From: Glycomyces salinus
Lineage (GTDB): Bacteria; Actinomycetota; Actinomycetes; Mycobacteriales; Micromonosporaceae
Direction: 5' to 3'
Assembly: GCF_016428645.1 (NCBI RefSeq)
Contig: NZ_JAELXW010000010.1
Span: 1 to 64,000, forward strand
Length of the DNA stretch: 64,000 bases
Below, one piece after another: positions 34,337 through 43,177 of this stretch (position 1 is the stretch's first letter; the number at the start of each line of letters is the position of its first letter). A model generated the notes under the pieces. It saw only the letters and a program-made list of their open reading frames with translations, ran no database searches and had not been told where the DNA came from. The position numbers and the translations under genes were made by a program.

Positions 34337-35179
34337 TCATCGAGTTCGGCGGGAGGACCGGGGCCGGTGGCCGTATCGCTCCTCGAGCCAGGCCACGGCG
34401 AACGCCGTCATCCCCGGCGCGTCCACCAGGACGCTGTCCGCCATGCCGACCTTGCCGCGCCGGCCGGCTCCCGTGTCCAGGTAGTCGGCCACGATGAGCC
34501 CGAAGTAGTCCTCATCCGGCCCGGCCACGACCGGATTCCCGGTGTCGAATTCCTCGACCACGCGCCACTCGACACCCCGCGGCGTCGCGATCGGGTACTC
34601 GACCTCGATCCGGCGTTTGCCCGGAAGGTCCGCCAGGTGTTCGGCGTGGTGCAGGAGCGTCATCGTGTCCAGGGGTGCTCCGACCATCAGCACTTTTCCT
34701 TCGGCGTCCACCAGCCGGGCGAACGGCGAGTCGTCACCGTAGCCGTAGTCCAGCGGGTGGTCCGCGGTGAACTGTTCGGCGCGGGCGCCGAGCGCCGCCA
34801 CCGACGCCCCGGGGTTGCCGCTGCGGCGGGCCCCCTGCCGAGTGCCGACCGTCGCCGCGATGATCCCGTGGTCGCGGGCCGGGCGGGCCGTCCTCGGGTC
34901 GAACGGCGGGACGTGGTCGCGGAATTCGTCTCTGATCCGGCCATCGCCGTCCCAGACGTCGACGCTCAGCTCCCAGTCCTGGTAGCTCAGGAGGGTTCCG
35001 GTCCCGCGGACCACGTCCAGCACGGCGTCGACGAGCGTGTCCGGTCCGCCGATGACCGGGCCCACCCGCCCGAACGCGGCGTGGATCATCACTGCGTCGT
35101 CCTCGGCCAGGCCGAGCCCGCGCAGGTCGGAGGCCAGGCTCGAACACGTCGACACCTTCGCTTCGGAAGTCGAGTCCAT
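34337..35179 (-). CDS. Aminoglycoside 3-N-acetyltransferase (AAC(3)) family
   Basis: A 280-residue acetyl-CoA-dependent acetyltransferase of the AAC(3)/YokD (antibiotic_NAT) family. Segments matching AAC(3)-II/III-type enzymes are VMIHAAFGRVGPVIGG, PPFDPRTARPARDHG, GARRSGNPGASVAALG, SPFARLVDAEGKVLMVGAPL and LHHAEHLADLPGKRR. It would transfer acetyl to the 3-amino group of 2-deoxystreptamine aminoglycosides. Chromosomal actinomycete copies are often silent or have other amine substrates. Start ATG 35179. It is convergent with the SRPBCC gene, 9 nt apart. Confidence 0.86.
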   Translation of the reverse strand: MDSTSEAKVSTCSSLASDLRGLGLAEDDAVMIHAAFGRVGPVIGGPDTLVDAVLDVVRGTGTLLSYQDWELSVDVWDGDGRIRDEFRDHVPPFDPRTARPARDHGIIAATVGTRQGARRSGNPGASVAALGARAEQFTADHPLDYGYGDDSPFARLVDAEGKVLMVGAPLDTMTLLHHAEHLADLPGKRRIEVEYPIATPRGVEWRVVEEFDTGNPVVAGPDEDYFGLIVADYLDTGAGRRGKVGMADSVLVDAPGMTAFAVAWLEERYGHRPRSSRRTR

Positions 35180-35228
35180 CGACCCATTCTCTTCCGAAGC
35201 TCGGCCAGAGGCCAGGCGTTATCGGACC

Positions 35229-35579
35229 TCAGTTCAGCAGGTTCGGCTGGTCGATCGCCCACCGCCAGGTGCCGTCGGGCTGGCGGCGCGCGACCTCTAC
35301 GGTGACGGTGCCATCGGCGAGCCGGGCGCCGGTCAGCGCGAGGTCCCCGCTGCGGAGCACCGGCAGCGGCACCCCCGGTTCGAACCGCGGCTCGTCGGCG
35401 GTGATCCGCTCGTACACCATCCGGATCTCCACCTGGCCCTTGGCGACGCCTCCGTGCGGGAGCGCGAGCACGGCGTCCGGTTCGTACAGCTCGACCAGGC
35501 CGTCCACGTCGCCCGCGTTGAGCCGCTCCAGAACCAGGCGGCCGAGCTCCTCTGGACCTGTTGCCGGTTCTCGCTCCAT
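35229..35579 (-). CDS. NTF2-like / SnoaL-type protein
   Basis: A 116-residue protein with the cone-shaped NTF2/SnoaL/YybH fold. LVLERLNAGDVDGLVELYEP forms the N-terminal helices, and DAVLALPHGGVAKGQVEIRM and QPDGTWRWAIDQPN form the sheet. Such proteins are small-molecule isomerases, dehydratases or binding proteins; this one has no assignable reaction. It follows the lysine-cluster operon (35597 onward) by 17 nt in the same direction and may be its last cistron. Confidence 0.78.
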   Translation of the reverse strand: MEREPATGPEELGRLVLERLNAGDVDGLVELYEPDAVLALPHGGVAKGQVEIRMVYERITADEPRFEPGVPLPVLRSGDLALTGARLADGTVTVEVARRQPDGTWRWAIDQPNLLN

Positions 35580-35596
35580 GGGCGCCCCTGTCTGAC

Positions 35597-36937
35597 TCAG
35601 CGGAATGCGGCTCTCAGCAGGCGGTGGGCCGCCGTCCGGTAACCGTTGGCGGCCAAGAGGCCTGCTGGTGCAAGAGCGTAGTCGGCGTCTACGACAGTCT
35701 CGGCGTCCTTCGGGGGCCGGAAACCCCCGGAAGTGTGTTCGCACACCGCTTCCCGCAGCCACTTCCGCGCTTTCTCGGGGGCGCGGCGCAGCACTCCCCC
35801 GGAGCCGACGACCAGCCCCACGGCCGCCAGGTCCTTGCCGCCTCGCAGCGGCTCGGCGGGGCCGCCGATGCGTTCGCCGCGCGCGTGGCGGCCGACCGCG
35901 ACCTTGGCCGCGAGCGCGCTGAGTTCGGCGTCGTCGGCGAGCGCTCGGGCGGTCTCGGACCGGAATTCGGGGACCGCGGCGCGGTGGCGGGCGGCCTCGG
36001 GCAGTCCGGTGCTCAGTTCGAGGTCGTCGGCCTCGGCGGCCTCGACGATCCCGACGGCGGTGTGCCGGACGCCGAGGTCGCCCTCCACCGTCCTGGAGCG
36101 CCAGGCGGTTCCGGCGACCTCGGCCCTCGGTCCGCTCAGTTCGGCGTCCGGGGTGAGCACCGAGTACACGTCGGTGGTCGCGCCGCCGACGTCGACCACG
36201 AGCAGGTCCCGTCCGAGCAGGTCGGCGAGGGCTTCGACTCCGGTCAGCACCGCGTCGGGGGTCGCGGCCTTGACCAGCTCGGTGAAGCCCTCGCGGGCTG
36301 AGAGGTGCTTTCCGGCGATCACGTGCCGCAGGAAGACCTCTCTGAGCGCGGTCCTGGCCGGGACCGGGTTGAGGGCGCCGATGCGCGGCAGGACGTTCTC
36401 CACGCAGGTCACCGCGAAGCCCGCTTCGGTCAGGAGGGTGCGGATGTCGTCGGTGGCCTCGCGGTTGCCCGCGAACACCACCGGGGCGCGGATGGCCGTG
36501 GCGGCCAGGGCCTCGGCGTGGGCGTGCAGCGCCGTCCGGTCGCCGCCGTCGGTGCCGCCGGCCAGCAGCAGCACGTCCGGTCGGGCCTCGGCCATGGCGC
36601 GCCAGTCGGCCTCGCCCATGTCTCCGGCGCACACGTGGACCACCTTGGCGCCGGCCGAGAGCCCGGCCCGGTAGGCGGCCCTGGCGGTCACCAGCGGCTC
36701 GTTGCCGACCACGCCCAGGCGCAGGCCGCCGCCGGCCGAGGAGCACACCAGGGTCCGGGCAGCCGTCGCCCCTTCGGGGAGCGCGTCCGCGACGGCCGCG
36801 CCGAGGCCGTCCATGACGTCGGTCTCCAACGTGGTCGGGTGCGAGGCGGTGCCTCGGAGCGCGCCGGTCTCGGCGTCGACGGCGGCGGCCTTGGTGTAGG
36901 TCGAGCCGACGTCGACGCAGACGACGACCTCGTTCAC
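35597..36937 (-). CDS. MutL/GlmL-type reactivating factor for B12-dependent aminomutase
   Basis: A 446-residue ASKHA ATPase-fold protein of the glutamate mutase MutL/ornithine-lysine aminomutase accessory family. The two phosphate-binding motifs are VDVGSTYTKAAAVD near the N-terminus and VDVGGATTDVYSV in the middle. It is last of the five overlapping genes kdd-kamD-kamE-kal-this gene, which implies it keeps the KamDE lysine 5,6-aminomutase active by exchanging damaged cobalamin. The GTG start at 36937 overlaps the kal stop (GTGA). It is unrelated to DNA-repair MutL. Confidence 0.88.
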   Translation of the reverse strand: MNEVVVCVDVGSTYTKAAAVDAETGALRGTASHPTTLETDVMDGLGAAVADALPEGATAARTLVCSSAGGGLRLGVVGNEPLVTARAAYRAGLSAGAKVVHVCAGDMGEADWRAMAEARPDVLLLAGGTDGGDRTALHAHAEALAATAIRAPVVFAGNREATDDIRTLLTEAGFAVTCVENVLPRIGALNPVPARTALREVFLRHVIAGKHLSAREGFTELVKAATPDAVLTGVEALADLLGRDLLVVDVGGATTDVYSVLTPDAELSGPRAEVAGTAWRSRTVEGDLGVRHTAVGIVEAAEADDLELSTGLPEAARHRAAVPEFRSETARALADDAELSALAAKVAVGRHARGERIGGPAEPLRGGKDLAAVGLVVGSGGVLRRAPEKARKWLREAVCEHTSGGFRPPKDAETVVDADYALAPAGLLAANGYRTAAHRLLRAAFR

Positions 36938-37329
36938 GGCACCACGACCGTGCCGGTCGCGGTCGTGGCCACGATCGGCTCGGTCAGGACCGCGGCGGCC
37001 GATTCTCCTCGTCCGGGCTCGGCGCGGCAGACGACGGCGAGGGTGAACTCGATGGTCCTGGAGCGGTTGCCGGTGCGAGTGACCGTCCCGGTCGCCTCCA
37101 CTACGTCCCCGGCTCTGATCGCGGCCTTGAACTGGACGTCGGCGTAGGAGGCGAACAGGCCCTCGTCGCCGTCGGTGCGGACGCAGATCTCGGTGGCGAC
37201 GTCGCCGAACATGGCGAGCGCGTAGGCGCCGTCGACCAGGTCGCCGCCGTAGTGGGCGTGGCTGTAGGGGATGTAGCGGCGGTGGGTGACGGTGGTGCCG
37301 TCGTGCCGGCCTTGCTGCGCTGCGCTCAT
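36934..37329 (-). CDS. kal: 3-aminobutyryl-CoA ammonia lyase
   Basis: A 131-residue hotdog-fold protein. In lysine fermentation Kal removes ammonia from L-3-aminobutyryl-CoA to give crotonyl-CoA. RRYIPYSHAHYGGDLVDGAY is the substrate-facing N-terminal segment, and VQFKAAIRAGDVVEATGTVT contains the hotdog helix-strand pair. The assignment rests on fold plus position between kamE and the reactivase; a generic thioesterase-like hotdog would look similar. Both ends overlap the neighbours by 4 nt. Confidence 0.85.
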   Translation of the reverse strand: MSAAQQGRHDGTTVTHRRYIPYSHAHYGGDLVDGAYALAMFGDVATEICVRTDGDEGLFASYADVQFKAAIRAGDVVEATGTVTRTGNRSRTIEFTLAVVCRAEPGRGESAAAVLTEPIVATTATGTVVVP

Positions 37330-38078
37330 GCGGGCTCCTCGCTGGGTGCGGCGGTGACGATGCGGTGGACGAGGTAGGAGGCGACGTCGGAGGGCGTGGT
37401 GCCGCGCGAGAAGATCCGGTCGACGCCGAGTTCGGCGGCCGAGTTCTCGTCGAAGCGGGGGCCGCCGACGACCAGGAGCGGTCGTCTTCCGGGCGGGAGC
37501 GCCTCGCGGAAGGCCGCCGACATCTCGCGGGTGTTGTGCAGGTGGGCGTCCTTCTGGGTGACGACCTGGCTGACCAGGACCGCGTCGGCTTCCTCGTCGA
37601 CGGCCCGGTTGACCAGGTCGGGGACGGCGACCTGGGCACCGAGGTTGACCACGCGCAGCTCGCGGTAGTACTCCAGGCCCTTCTCCCCCGCCACGCCCTT
37701 GATGTTGAGGATGGCGTCGATGCCGACGGTGTGGGCGTCGGTGCCGATGCAGGCGCCGACGACGCAGAGCTTGCGGCCGAGCTTCTCCTTGACGGCCTCG
37801 TTGACCTCCTTGGGGTTGAGCAGCGGGTAGTCGCGTTCGACGACTTTGACTTCGTCGAGGTTGATCAGGTGGGTGGCCGCGCCGTAGACCACGAAGAATG
37901 TGTGCGCCTCTCCGATGGGTTTGGCGTGGACGAGCATGGCCGCGTCGATGCCCATCTTGGAGGCCAGTTGGAGGGCGGCTCCTTCGGCGCGCTTGTCATG
38001 CGGGACCGGGAGGGTGAAGGAGAGCTGCACCATGCCGTCGCCGGTGGTGTCGCCGTAGGGGCGGACGATGCGGGTCAT
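37326..38078 (-). CDS. kamE: Lysine 5,6-aminomutase beta subunit (B12- and PLP-binding)
   Basis: A 250-residue B12-binding subunit. The base-off/His-on motif DxHxxG is D114-A-H116-T-V-G119 within GACIGTDAHTVGIDAIL. The lysine that forms the PLP aldimine is likely K127 in NIKG. With KamD it moves the terminal amino group of beta-lysine (or D-lysine) from carbon 6 to carbon 5 using adenosylcobalamin. Upstream residues (MTRIVRPYGDTTGDGMVQLS) match the KamE dimerisation domain. ATGA overlap with kamD. Confidence 0.93.
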   Translation of the reverse strand: MTRIVRPYGDTTGDGMVQLSFTLPVPHDKRAEGAALQLASKMGIDAAMLVHAKPIGEAHTFFVVYGAATHLINLDEVKVVERDYPLLNPKEVNEAVKEKLGRKLCVVGACIGTDAHTVGIDAILNIKGVAGEKGLEYYRELRVVNLGAQVAVPDLVNRAVDEEADAVLVSQVVTQKDAHLHNTREMSAAFREALPPGRRPLLVVGGPRFDENSAAELGVDRIFSRGTTPSDVASYLVHRIVTAAPSEEPA

Positions 38079-39646
38079 GCGGCATCGCCTCCGTCGAGGG
38101 CTTCGACGGCCGGGTTGTAGTAGTCCTCGGCCCGTTCGGCGACGCCTTCGAGGCCGCGTCCGCCGTCCGGCGGTCGTTTCATGATGCCGAAGGTGCCGTC
38201 GGCGATGGCGTCGAGCAGTCCGTCGTCGACGATCTTCCCGAGCAGGTCGACCGCCTCGCCCAGGACCTCGTTCGCGCGGCGGGCGATGAAGCCGTCAGCG
38301 GGAGGGTGGAAGTCCTCGGTGAGTCCTCCGGCGGCGTCGAGGACGTAGCGGACGTTCTGGAGTGCGATGTCGCGGTCGGACAGCCAGGGGGTGACGACCG
38401 CTTCGGTCATCATGCCGACCAGGAGGATGGACTGGCCTGTCATGACGCCGGCGAGGTTGAAGAAGCCGTCGAGGAGGTTGCCGCGGAAGACGTCGCCGGT
38501 CATGTGGCGGGTCGGCGGCATCCACTTCAGGGGCGCGTCTGGGAACAGCTGGCGCGCCAGGAGCGCGTGGGCCAGTTCCAGGCGGAACGACTGCGGCACT
38601 TCGGGGTTGATCTCGAAGGCGTGGCCGAGGCCGAGGAGTCCGTCGGGCAGTCCGGCCTCGTGCGCGAAGTATTCGTTGAGCAGTTGGGAGACGGTGACGG
38701 TGTGGGCGGCCTCGACGGCGTCGGCGGTGGTGAGGTAGTTGTCCTCGCCGGTGTTGATGATGATGCCGGCGCGGGCGTGGATCTGGCGGCTGAAGCGCTG
38801 GTCGACGAAGGTGCGGACGGGGTTGATGTCGCGGAAGAGGATGCCGTACATGCAGTCGTTGAGCATCATGTCGAGCCGGTTCATCCCGGCGAGCGCGGCG
38901 ATCTCGGGCATGCACAGGCCCGAGGCGTAGTTGCACAGGCGCACGTACCGGCCGACCTCGCGGGAGGTCTCGTCGAGGGCGGCGCGCATGAGCCGGAAGT
39001 TCTCGCCAGTGGCGTAGGTCCCGGCGAAGCCTTCGCGGGTGGCGCCTTCGGGGACGTAGTCGAGCAGGGACTGGCCGGTGGAGCGGATGACGGCGATGAT
39101 GTCGGCTCCGGCGCGGGCGGCGGCCTGGGCCTGCGGGATGTCCTCGTAGATGTCCCCGGTGGCGACGATGAGGTAGATCCAGGGGCGCTGGGGCGGGTCG
39201 CCGATGGTGTCGACCATGTCGGACCTGGTGCGTCGCTGGGCGTCGATCCGGTCGAAGCCGGAGGCGACGGCGGCTCGGGCGAGGTTCCGGGCAGTCGTGC
39301 GGGCGGTGCCGGTGGGCGGTTCGAATTCGACGCCTCCGGCGGCGCTCGCGTGGGCCAGGCGGGTCAGGTCGGGGTGGTCGCCCGCGGCGAGCGCGGCGAA
39401 GACGGGGAGGGCGACGCCGTGTTCGAGGCCGGTCTGCTCGGCGACGGCGTCGACGAGGCGGTTGACCCAGGGGATGCCTTCGGGGTCGGCGCCGGTGAGT
39501 CCGGCCAGGCGGAGGGTGGCGCGCTCGACCGAGACGGTGGTGTGGCCGCGGGCCATGTCGACCACGGGGCCGGCGGCGCGTTCGGCGAGGCTTCGGGCGC
39601 GGGCGACCTGGTCGGGGTCGAGCCTCAGCAGGGGCGCGGCGCTCAT
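38075..39646 (-). CDS. kamD: Lysine 5,6-aminomutase alpha subunit
   Basis: A 523-residue TIM-barrel subunit carrying the substrate and PLP-phosphate site. Family segments are RRTRSDMVDTIGDPPQRPWI, ATGDIYEDIPQAQAAARAGA, DIIAVIRSTGQSLLDYVPEG and LKWMPPTRHMTGD. Length is normal for KamD. It works as an alpha2beta2 enzyme with KamE. It overlaps kdd by ATGA at its start and kamE at its end. Confidence 0.94.
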   Translation of the reverse strand: MSAAPLLRLDPDQVARARSLAERAAGPVVDMARGHTTVSVERATLRLAGLTGADPEGIPWVNRLVDAVAEQTGLEHGVALPVFAALAAGDHPDLTRLAHASAAGGVEFEPPTGTARTTARNLARAAVASGFDRIDAQRRTRSDMVDTIGDPPQRPWIYLIVATGDIYEDIPQAQAAARAGADIIAVIRSTGQSLLDYVPEGATREGFAGTYATGENFRLMRAALDETSREVGRYVRLCNYASGLCMPEIAALAGMNRLDMMLNDCMYGILFRDINPVRTFVDQRFSRQIHARAGIIINTGEDNYLTTADAVEAAHTVTVSQLLNEYFAHEAGLPDGLLGLGHAFEINPEVPQSFRLELAHALLARQLFPDAPLKWMPPTRHMTGDVFRGNLLDGFFNLAGVMTGQSILLVGMMTEAVVTPWLSDRDIALQNVRYVLDAAGGLTEDFHPPADGFIARRANEVLGEAVDLLGKIVDDGLLDAIADGTFGIMKRPPDGGRGLEGVAERAEDYYNPAVEALDGGDAA

Positions 39647-40692
39647 GCGGTCACCTCCGTGCGGTCGGCGAAGAGGTCTTTCAGGCCGGGGTTGTCGCGC
39701 ATCAGGCCGAGTGCGTAATCGGCGTGGCCGGGGACGTAGCCGTTGCCGATGAGCATCTCGACGTCGGCGGCCAGGCCCTCGGCGCCGAGGGCGGCTGCCG
39801 GGAAGGAGGTGGCCATGGAGAAGAAGACGACGGTGCCGTGGGAGGCGGTGGAGAGGATGGCGCCGTGTTCGCAGCCGGGGACGTCGACGCAGACGACGGT
39901 GACGTCGGCGCCGCGGCCGTCGAGGGCGGCGATGACGGTCTCGGCGAGGCCGAGGGGGTCGGTCGCGTCGGCCACGGCGGTGTGGTCGGCCAGGCCGGAC
40001 CGCTCCAGGCGGTCGGCTTCGGCTTCGTCGCGGACGATGCCGAGGACGGTGGCGGCGTGGGCGTCGCGGGCGGCGGCCAGGGACAGGGAGCCGGACTTGC
40101 CGGCGGCGCCGAGGACGGCGACGGTGCTGGTCGCGTGGGTGCGGCGGGCGACGACGCGGCGGACGAGGGCGGGGGCGCCGCAGACGTCGAAGACGGCCAG
40201 GGCGACCGGTTCGGGGAGGTCGTCGGGGAGGACGGCGGCGATGGAGCGGGCGAAGAGGATGGCGGTGCCGGTGGTGGGGATCTGCTCGGTGAGGCCGTCC
40301 CAGTGGGCCAGGTCGTCGTCGATGCGGAGCGGGGTGAGGGTCAGGGAGACGAGGGTGGCGATCTTCTGTCCGGGACGCAGGCCGAGGGGCGAGCGGGGTC
40401 CGACGGCCTCGACGGTGCCGATGAGCATGCCGCCGGAGCCGGTGGCGGGGTTGTGCATCTTGCCGCGTTCGGCGATGATGCCGCGGACGGTCTCCCGGAT
40501 GGCCGCTCCGTCGCCGCCGTGGGCGGTGCTGAGCTGCCGGAAGGAGGCGGCGTCGAGGTTGAGGCGCTCGACGCGGACGCGTACTTCGTCGTCTTCTATG
40601 TCGGGTGTGGCGTCGAGCCGGTCGGCCGCTTGTGGCAGGACTCCGGCCGGGCTGACGACTCGGTGCGATCCGACCGGTGAGCCTGTCGACAT
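39643..40692 (-). CDS. kdd: L-erythro-3,5-diaminohexanoate dehydrogenase
   Basis: A 349-residue NAD(P)-dependent dehydrogenase that oxidatively deaminates 3,5-diaminohexanoate to 5-amino-3-oxohexanoate. The Rossmann motif is VAVLGAAGKSGSLSLAAA, and the N-terminal HRVVSPAGVLPQAADRLDAT is typical of Kdd. First gene of the minus-strand arm, so its promoter lies in the 153-bp gap shared with kamA. The ATG start is at 40692. Confidence 0.91.
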   Translation of the reverse strand: MSTGSPVGSHRVVSPAGVLPQAADRLDATPDIEDDEVRVRVERLNLDAASFRQLSTAHGGDGAAIRETVRGIIAERGKMHNPATGSGGMLIGTVEAVGPRSPLGLRPGQKIATLVSLTLTPLRIDDDLAHWDGLTEQIPTTGTAILFARSIAAVLPDDLPEPVALAVFDVCGAPALVRRVVARRTHATSTVAVLGAAGKSGSLSLAAARDAHAATVLGIVRDEAEADRLERSGLADHTAVADATDPLGLAETVIAALDGRGADVTVVCVDVPGCEHGAILSTASHGTVVFFSMATSFPAAALGAEGLAADVEMLIGNGYVPGHADYALGLMRDNPGLKDLFADRTEVTA

Positions 40693-40723
40693 CGTTGCCG
40701 CCCTTCAGGTTGTGAAGAATTCT

Positions 40724-40748
40724 CTATATCTCGGTATGTGAGATCTAG
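40724..40748. promoter_or_regulatory. Candidate operator of the lysine-catabolism cluster
   Basis: An inverted repeat with 9-bp arms, CTATATCTC (40724-40732) and GAGATCTAG (40740-40748), one mismatch, 7-bp spacer GGTATGT. It sits in the middle of the divergent kdd/kamA intergenic region, 32 bp from the kdd start codon, where one regulator could control both arms. No regulator gene is adjacent. Confidence 0.5.
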
Positions 40749-40845
40749 CCAACAACTGTAACTGAAGGTTATCCTCGTCACAAGACGGGTATCCGCCGTC
40801 CTGAAGCTTCCCCGGGGCAACATCCCGGGCAAGGAGGTACAGAAC

Positions 40846-42318
40846 GTGTCCGACCGACCGATCGGTGACCAACCGACCAGCCTGATCGAGCAGCCGTACC
40901 AGTACCAGCGCCGCACCCTCGTCGAGCCGGACTGGACCCGGTTCCCCGGGTGGCGGGACGCGACCGCCGAGGAATGGGCCACCGCCCAATGGCAGCGCGC
41001 GCACTGCGTCAAGAGCATCGGGCAGCTCCGCGCCGTCATGGGCGACCGGCTGCACGAGGACTTCTACGACGACCTCGAGGCCGACATGAGCACCTCGGCG
41101 ACGATGTCGATGCTGCTGCCTCCGCAGATGCTCAACACGATGGCCCCCGACGCCGACGAGACCGCCCCCGGCTCGTGGACCGACGCCTTCTACGCCGACC
41201 CGGTGCGCCGCTACATGCTCCCGGTCGCCTCCGACCGCCGCGACGACTGGCCCTCCCACCCGTTCGCGACGCGCGACTCCCTCCACGAGCACGACATGTG
41301 GGCCGTGGAGGGCCTCACCCACCGCTACCCCACCAAGGTTCTCGCCGAACTGCTCTCGACCTGCCCCCAGTACTGCGGCCACTGCACCCGCATGGACCTG
41401 GTCGGCAAGTCCACGCCCGCGGTCGACAAGCGCCGCCTGGCGCTCAAGCCGGTCGACCGGCAGACCGCCATCCTCGACTACCTGCGCGCCCACGAGGGCG
41501 TGCGGGACGTGGTCGTCTCCGGCGGCGACGTCGCCAACCTGCCGTGGCACCAGCTCGAGCGGTTCCTGGACGCGCTGCTGGAGATCGAGACCATCCGCGA
41601 CATCCGGCTGGCCACCAAGGCGCTCATGGGCCTGCCGCAGCACTGGCTCCAAGACGAGATCGTCGACGGCATGGGCCGGGTCGCCAAGCGGGCCGCCGAA
41701 CAGGGCGTCAACCTGGCGATCCACACCCACATCAACCACGTGAACTCGGTGACCCCGGCCGTGGCGGCCGCGGCGGCGGCGATGCTGGACGCGGGCGTGC
41801 GGGACGTGCGCAACCAGGGCGTGCTCATGCGCGGGGTCAACGACTCCCCCGAGGCCCTGCTGGACCTGTGCTTCGCCATGCAGGGCGAGGCCGGCATCCT
41901 GCCGTACTACTTCTACATGTGCGACATGATCCCCAACTCCGAGCACTGGCGCACCTCGGTGGCCGCCGCCCAGGACCTCCAGCACGCCATCATGGGCTAC
42001 CTGCCCGGCTACGCCACCCCCAGGATCATCTGCGACGTGCCGATGGTCGGCAAGCGCTGGGTCCACCAGCTGTCCGAATACGACCGGGAGCTGGGCATCT
42101 CCTACTGGACCAAGAACTACCGGACCAGCATCGAGGCCGACGAGCCCGACGCGCTCACCCGGCGCTACCCGTTCTACGACCCGATCGACTCCCTGCCGAA
42201 GGCCGGCCAGGAGTGGTGGCGGAACATGCACCCGCCCGAGCGGACCAGGGAGGCCGGCGACGCGGCGGCCGTCCGGTCCCGGCGGGCCAGCGAGCGCGAA
42301 CAGCACAGCGAGGTCTGA
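40846..42318 (+). CDS. kamA: L-lysine 2,3-aminomutase
   Basis: A 490-residue radical SAM/PLP enzyme converting L-lysine to L-beta-lysine, the entry step of the pathway. The cluster cysteines are in CPQYCGHC (about residues 172-179), followed by VVVSGGDVAN. The probable PLP lysine is in PMVGKRW (about residue 405), where classical KamA carries its PLP lysine in a PGGGGK loop. GTG 40846 has an ideal AAGGAGGT at 40831-40838. A CCCGGG-N7-CCCGGG stem (40811-40829) ends just before that site and could affect access to it. Its sequence is well diverged from the clostridial type. Confidence 0.9.
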   Translation: MSDRPIGDQPTSLIEQPYQYQRRTLVEPDWTRFPGWRDATAEEWATAQWQRAHCVKSIGQLRAVMGDRLHEDFYDDLEADMSTSATMSMLLPPQMLNTMAPDADETAPGSWTDAFYADPVRRYMLPVASDRRDDWPSHPFATRDSLHEHDMWAVEGLTHRYPTKVLAELLSTCPQYCGHCTRMDLVGKSTPAVDKRRLALKPVDRQTAILDYLRAHEGVRDVVVSGGDVANLPWHQLERFLDALLEIETIRDIRLATKALMGLPQHWLQDEIVDGMGRVAKRAAEQGVNLAIHTHINHVNSVTPAVAAAAAAMLDAGVRDVRNQGVLMRGVNDSPEALLDLCFAMQGEAGILPYYFYMCDMIPNSEHWRTSVAAAQDLQHAIMGYLPGYATPRIICDVPMVGKRWVHQLSEYDRELGISYWTKNYRTSIEADEPDALTRRYPFYDPIDSLPKAGQEWWRNMHPPERTREAGDAAAVRSRRASEREQHSEV

Positions 42319-42320
42319 GC

Positions 42321-43157
42321 ATGTCGACCGTCATCACCGTCGCCACCACCGGCGCCGAGGTCGACAAGCGACGCGTCCCGGCCCTGCCGGTGACGCTCGA
42401 CGAGCTGGTCGGCACCGCCGTCGAATGCGAGAGGCGGGGCGCCTCGGTCGTCCACGTCCACATCCGCGGCGAGGACGCCGAGCCCACGCTCGACCTGGGG
42501 CGGCTGCGCGAGACCGTCGCGGCGCTGCGGGAGTCGACCGGCCTGGTCGTGCAGCTGTCGACCGGCGGCGCGGTCGCCGATCCCGAACAGGACCGCCTGA
42601 GGGTCCTCGATGCCGAACCCGACATGGCCTCCTGCACGATGGGGACGGTCAACTTCGGCGACGACGTGTTCATGAACCGTCCGGCGTTCATCGCGGAGCT
42701 CCACGAGCGGATGCGGGAGCGGCGGATCGTGCCCGAGTACGAGCTGTTCGACCTCGGGCACCTCCCGGCGCTGGGGCGGCTGCTGGACGAGCGCGGGCTG
42801 CCGTTCGGCGGCCACGTGCACGTGGACTTCGTGCTCGGCGTGCCCGGCGGCGCGGCCGGGGACGCCTCGACGGTGACGGCCTTCGCCGAGGCGGTGCGGC
42901 GGTACCTGCCGGAGGGGACGACCTTCTCGGCCACCGGCATCGGGCGCACCACGCTGCCGGTCATGTTCGCGTCCCTGGCCCACGGGGGCCACCTTCGGGT
43001 GGGCATGGAGGACACGACCTCGTTCGCGAGGAGGCAGCCGGTCACCGGCAACCCGCAGCTGGTCGAGCGCGCCGCCGAGGCGGCCGCGCTGGCCCAGCGC
43101 CCGGCGATGACGGCCGCGGAGGCCCGCAAGCTGCTGTGCGTCCGCGACTCCGGTTGA
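42321..43157 (+). CDS. kce: 3-keto-5-aminohexanoate cleavage enzyme (BKACE)
   Basis: A 278-residue TIM-barrel metalloenzyme of the beta-keto acid cleavage family. The zinc ligands are in SVVHVHIRG and FGGHVHVDF. TGLVVQLSTGG, YELFDLGHL and EDTTSFARRQPVTGN are also family segments. Kce reacts 5-amino-3-oxohexanoate with acetyl-CoA to give L-3-aminobutyryl-CoA and acetoacetate. It starts 2 nt after the kamA stop, so the two are one operon. The BKACE family has other substrates, but the kam context fixes the assignment. Confidence 0.91.
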   Translation: MSTVITVATTGAEVDKRRVPALPVTLDELVGTAVECERRGASVVHVHIRGEDAEPTLDLGRLRETVAALRESTGLVVQLSTGGAVADPEQDRLRVLDAEPDMASCTMGTVNFGDDVFMNRPAFIAELHERMRERRIVPEYELFDLGHLPALGRLLDERGLPFGGHVHVDFVLGVPGGAAGDASTVTAFAEAVRRYLPEGTTFSATGIGRTTLPVMFASLAHGGHLRVGMEDTTSFARRQPVTGNPQLVERAAEAAALAQRPAMTAAEARKLLCVRDSG

Positions 43158-43177
43158 GGCGCCGGACCGGCCCGTCG

